Below are positions 59,751 through 64,000 of a stretch of DNA of 64,000 nt, piece after piece. How positions within the stretch are numbered: the first letter of the stretch is position 1; every line of letters begins with the position of its first letter. Both the position numbers and the translations under genes were made by a program. Under the pieces are notes generated by a model. The model was given only the letters and a program-made list of their open reading frames with translations. It was not told the DNA's origin and made no database searches. Source of the stretch: Chenopodium formosanum. Taxonomy: Eukaryota; Streptophyta; Magnoliopsida; Caryophyllales; Amaranthaceae. Where the stretch lies: the NCBI GenBank assembly GCA_024500155.1, contig CM044874.1:65458795-65522794 (forward strand), in the 5' to 3' direction.

Positions 59751-61461
59751 GCTTCCACAAACATGATTGGCTTTTGTCTTTGTGTTCTTGTTTTGGATTT
59801 ATAAAAACTCGTGCATGAGATGGTGCCAATCCTAATTCTAGGGGAGAGTGACATTACTTGTTAAGGGAGGAAGTACTGGACGAAAAGGGGGAGCGTCCAA
59901 TTGGACCAGCGCAACAATAAAATAATAATATCTGCAATTAAAAATAAAGGACAAACCAAAAAAAATAAACTCCCGTTTGGTTGGGAAAACGGGAACGGGG
60001 TGTTTTTTGGGGGGAAATTTTCCGCCAAAATGCAGCTGAGCTGCTGATGTCACTTGTTCCCAAAATTGAAAAAAGGAAGAGAGAGAAAGCTAGCTAAAGT
60101 TCATTGTTTCAGTCAAAACTTCAAGAACAAACACCAATGAAGAACGAAATTCCAAATCTCAACTAAATTGATCTAATTTGGGAAACTCGAAAACGACATT
60201 CCAAATCTGGTAAGCACACTTTAATTTTTTTTGGTCTTTTTATTGTTAAATTAGTCTTTTGTTAATTTAAGAGTTATTTATTAATGTATTATACTGAATT
60301 TCTAGGTTTTCTGAGTTGGATTTTTGGGAATTGTTTGCTAAACTCGACAATGATCATCAATTTCAGGTACTATACTTTAAAATTAATTAGTGTTTTTGCT
60401 AGGGTTACTATATAGTATTATGTCAATAATTTCTAGGGTTTGTAGATAATAATATCATAATATTTCAATTGTTTCGAGTATGAACCATGAAAATCTGAAC
60501 TTAATTCTTTGGGTTTGGTTTTTGGAATAGTTCATGTGAATAATTATTAGTTATGTGTTTGGGTTTGGTTTGGTTTGGTCATTAGTTCATGTGACTAGTA
60601 ATTAGTTATTAGTTATTAGTTCATGTGACTAGTAATAATTATTAGCCAAATCTCTGAATCAGACCCTCACACACGGGATACAGCTTTGAATAGGCATAGC
60701 ATGGAGGTTTTTTCTTCACTAAAATAATCCCCACCCTTGAGCAATTTGAAAGCTCTATAAAATAATTATTTTTGAACATGAGAAAAAAAAATTACTACGT
60801 ACTTTAATGTTAAATTGTCATCCATGCCAAAAAAAAAAAAAAAAAAAAATTATTCAAGGTAAAAAGAACATTAAGAAGTCCTCTCACAACGGAGGGTACT
60901 AAAGCAAAAAAATTAGAAGAGAAACAATTTGGCAAAATTCATGAATGTATGCCAAAACCAAAAGTGGGTGAAAAGAGTTTAAAGATGAGAAAAGAGTAAA
61001 AGGTTGGTTTAAGCACCATTATGCCTCATATTGTAACCTAACCTTATCATTTTCTTCTAATCATTACATAAATGGTGTTATCCTCCAAGTCATTGCCTTG
61101 TATATTCCATATTTACATACATATTAACATATATAATGCACAATTTCCATTTTGAGCTTGCTAGCTACTCCGTAGCAGGTAAAAAGAGTAAGAAATTTCG
61201 TATTTCAACATCAAAAGAGACACTTCCAACAAATTCTTTTAAATAATTGCTTTCATTTGCAAATTACTCCGACTTTGAATGCGAATGATTACTAAAAGCC
61301 AATCATAAACTATTATTTTTAACAAAGACTATAATTTATCAAACATAGACGATATATGTTGGGCTCAATCCTAGCACAGTTCAAGGGTAAGAATTACCCC
61401 GCCTTCACATAAGTAAAGCATTTAACAATAGTTATAAAATAAAAATCCAACCAAACTAAGA
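59751..61461. other. Unit 3 sequence equivalent to 40547-42250, no gene seen
   Basis: Collinear with unit 2, including the empty pararetrovirus site near 61180. The frame corresponding to 881-1102 is disrupted by a long A run at about 60830-60849. Confidence 0.7.
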
Positions 61462-63259
61462 TTAACTTGTAGGTAAGAATGAAAAGGAGTTAACATGGAC
61501 CATGCTGATCATAATACTTGAATCGAACAGGTGACTGAGGCTTTTGGTAAATTCTTCAATATAATCTCGATTAACATCTGAATTCGGAGTTCGGGCTAAG
61601 CATATGATCAGTTCCTCCAAAACTAACGCATGTCTAAGGAGAAACTGGGTTATTACTATCTCATGAACAAATCCATGGTATTCCCTTATCACTATTCTTT
61701 TGAGACGATTCCTCCAACATACGGGAGTTTCATGATCTGTACGGATAAAAAATTCTTGTTCCTGCTCCAGCGCCTTTTTCCTATACTCACAAAAAGCCGC
61801 CATGATATCCAGCGAGTCCCTAAGAAGTAAACATCAATAATCAATAAAATTAAAATTAAGAAAACTCTCAGAAGTTGAACAACATTGCTCATATGATTAC
61901 TAAAACCACACCAACCTGTGCAAATTCAAGTGTTTCTAAGACAGGTGAACAGTTGAGAAAAGGCAACAACAGATTATCCCAGCAGCTATCTTCAGTAGCA
62001 CCACCAAACTCTAGATGTTTCAGATTAGGAAACACGGGGAGTTTATCCTTTTAGACTTCCTCAACGATGAAGTCAAACTCCTACAACCACAAGTTAAACA
62101 ATTATTACAATTGGTAAATTTCAAAATCAACTATGAAAGGAGAAAAAGGATTATTCAGCTTAAAAGAGAGAAATTAGAGATTGAGACATTACCCACATAA
62201 AAATGCCAAACAATGATAAGTGTTGAGAATAAGAAAAGGGTCTAATGAGGTTAATTATTTGCTGAAATGATCTTCCAAATTTTAAGGCCATACATATTGT
62301 CAGAGATGCTTTAACAAGACCATATGCATTACAGGGATTGAGTAACAGCTTGCTAAATTATCAGAATATTCAATGTACTCCAGATTGGGAGTATTGATCA
62401 GCACACAGTCGCTGTTATCTTCCATAAAATCATGACATTTAGGCATCCTTAAAGTCAATCTTTGAAGGGAAGTTGACGTGATAGCCGTGATGTTCACATG
62501 CCTTGTAAAGGGTTGGAATGTAAGATCTTCAAGTAGAGGGCAACTTGATACTAGCCTCGGCAAAAAGTCATCCTCAGAAATGAGATATGCAAACAAGACG
62601 AGCTGTTTCAATTTTGGAAGACGATAGGAGGGTATGGCGTAAATTTGATCAAAACCAATGTTGACCTCAAGTTTCAACACCTCCAACGTTTCCCTGGTGA
62701 AAATAGCTGGGGGCAGCTGAAAATTACCTGACTTTCCCACCAGTATAGAGAGGTCAAGTTCCCTAAGGCCACAAAAAGACAATGGATAAGAGATCCACAC
62801 ATTCAATCGTGGAGATTTCAAGTCAGGGAGGCAACCTTAACTACACCCATAGAAACTATCGCAACCAAAAAAGTACACTTTACCAAAGTCCTTGCTGGTA
62901 AGTTTAAGCTTAAACTTGGTAAGATGCTGCGATTGGTGTGTCTTGAGTACGGTATCAACAAAGCTCACAAAAGTGGGGAAACGCTCAATTGCATAGGGAT
63001 GTTTCAAACAAAGACAGATAGGTGAACCATCAAAATCAAGACTTGTAATCAAAGGGAAAACACGCCTCAATTTCGTAGACAAGGCACAAGTAGCAGCAGC
63101 ATCCTTGGTAGGAAGCAAAGAGAGGATCCGAATTATTAATTCATCAGGCAAACTGAAGAGCCTATCTACCAACATTTGAGAAAAGTTGTGATTTTGAACA
63201 TCACATACAGTAGCATAATTACTGGTACATGGTTTCAAGCTCCTATCCATACTGACCAT
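61462..63259 (-). pseudogene. F-box/LRR/FBD gene, copy 3 (several lesions)
   Basis: Model from copy 1: exon 1 63259-62193, exon 2 62080-61916, exon 3 61819 to about 61462. F-box and the start of the LRRs are intact (140 codons), then TAA at 62839-62837 (CAA to TAA). A 2-bp insertion near 62323 shifts the end of exon 1. Exon 2 has TAA at 62053-62051. Exon 3 has a 2-bp deletion near 61793 and an 11-bp deletion near 61580, removing the family C-terminus seen in copy 1. With five lesions this is the most decayed copy. Confidence 0.85.
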
Positions 63260-63633
63260 ACACCTGCATCCATAATAAATAAATAGACGATACTATTAAA
63301 ACCCTGATCAAATAGGATGAATCATGCAAAACCGCATAGAAAACAAATATCCAGAGCTTGTAAGAAATTTAACAATCAATAAAAAGTGGATTATAATATC
63401 AAAGCGATAAAAACAAAATAGAATGAATCATGCAAAATGGCTTAAAAAACAAAATCAAAATCAAACAAAAAGTGGATTATAATATGAAAGCGATAACTTG
63501 AAAGAGCAACTGGAGACGAAACAACCTGGTTCAAAGTTTCAAAGTTCAAATTCAGGAAATCACAGTACGAAATTTAATTCAGGCTCGAAAATCACATAAT
63601 TTTATAGGGAGAAAAGGCATATTTGATTTAATT
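63260..63633. other. Upstream region of F-box copy 3
   Basis: Matches 10859-11220. Unit 3 keeps part of the segment lost in unit 2. Confidence 0.5.
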
Positions 63634-64000
63634 AGAAAACCGCTACTTCAAGTAGCGGTTTCTAATATGTAAACCGCTACTTGAAGTAGCGGTTTTCAAT
63701 AGCACACCGTTACTTGAAGTAGCGGTTTGTATTTACTAATTACTAATTTACAGATATTTTGTTTTTAAAGAAAAACTTACAAAACATACCCATAAACCGC
63801 TACTTCAAGTAGCGGTTTTAATTTCATAAACCGCTACTTCAAGTAGCGGTGTTTTGAGGAAAACCGCTACTTGAAGTAGCGGTTTACAAAATTAAAATCG
63901 CTACTTGAAGTAGCGGTTTGTTGCTGGACCGAGAAAAAAAAATTGGTTTGTTTTCCTTAGCTGGCGTGGACAATATAATGGGAATTAAAAAAAGAGTAGC
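63634..64000. mobile_element. Partial element of the 11599-12440 family carrying the palindromes
   Basis: Sequence at 63963-63988 (GCGTGGACAATATAATGGGA) resembles the inverted left TIR of 11599-12440 (CGTGGACAATATGTAGGGA), and both elements have poly-T/A tracts and TAGCGGTTT words inside. The left end at about 63634 shows no TIR, and the right end may lie beyond the window. Confidence 0.5.
63637..63919. repeat. Array of seven 25-bp palindromes
   Basis: Units at 63637-63661, 63671-63695, 63704-63728, 63794-63818, 63828-63852, 63861-63885 and 63895-63919. Each has 12-base arms AAACCGCTACTT / AAGTAGCGGTTT around one central base. The centre is C in units 1, 4 and 5 and G in 2, 3, 6 and 7. Three units have one or two changes. 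Absent from units 1 and 2. Confidence 0.95.

Larger units (their letters stand above)
40701..59904. repeat. Tandem segmental duplication, unit 2
   Basis: Second copy, 19.2 kb. In order it matches unit 1 at 1-1289, 8783-11559, 15940-20117, 20118-24413, the hAT element, and 40547-40700. Private changes are a MITE near 44158-44327, a MULE at 53518-57938 and a deletion in the F-box gene. It lacks the pararetrovirus, the MULE of 11560-15929 and the large LTR retrotransposon, so it gives the empty site for each of those insertions. Confidence 0.9.
59905..64000. repeat. Tandem segmental duplication, unit 3 (cut by window end)
   Basis: Third copy, matching 1-1289 joined to 8783-11230 and also 40701-43960. 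It is collinear up to about 63630, where the palindrome-bearing insertion starts. It lacks the pararetrovirus. Confidence 0.88.

Noticed and set aside
63637..63919. CRISPR-like array
   Set aside because: Repeats are palindromic with irregular 8-65 bp spacers in plant nuclear DNA and there are no cas genes.

Overview
This is plant nuclear DNA: AT-rich, intergenic, intron-containing, and crowded with plant transposon families (hAT, MULE, plant Tc1/mariner, Helitron, Ty3 LTR elements). The only host-type gene is an F-box/LRR/FBD gene. A dicot is most likely. The family cannot be fixed from the sequence; Amaranthaceae/Caryophyllales is only a guess.

The backbone is a tandem segmental duplication. 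Position 1 corresponds to 40701 and 59905, so the window holds unit 1 (1-40700), unit 2 (40701-59904) and the start of unit 3 (59905-64000). Removing unit-specific insertions and one deletion gives an ancestral unit of about 14.8 kb. Each unit carries one minus-strand F-box gene (10858-9105, 43683-42352, 63259-61462). All three are damaged, each in its own way. Only the unit 2 copy can still encode one continuous protein, because a deletion fused two exons in frame.

Shared by units 1 and 2 (so older than the duplication): a TGTAACACCCCC-type LTR (18545-20117 truncated; 46862-49281 a full solo LTR), a small MULE-like element with long inverted repeats (16838-18020; 45121-46283), old LTR fragments (21093-24413; 50852-58861) and a hAT-like element (24414-40546 interrupted; 58862-59750 intact).

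Inserted after duplication. Unit 1: a 7.5-kb insert holding one nearly complete endogenous pararetrovirus (1290-8782); a MULE with 10-bp target duplications (11560-15929), one inverted-repeat arm of which was split by two more elements; and a 15.2-kb Tat/Ogre-like LTR retrotransposon (24777-40014, minus strand, gag only) lying inside the hAT element and itself carrying a mariner-like element in one LTR. Unit 2: a 4.4-kb MULE (53518-57938) whose transposase lost its catalytic core and which carries an intact convergent GRF zinc-finger/membrane ORF; and a small MITE near 44158. Unit 3: an array of seven 25-bp palindromes near the window end (63637-63919), apparently inside a relative of the 11599-12440 element.

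Most interesting: the pararetrovirus, with intact reverse transcriptase and transactivator-like ORFs, sits between a target-site-like duplication and weak inverted repeats; the palindrome array; the catalytic-core-less MULE with its GRF partner; and a mariner element with a second, antisense ORF.
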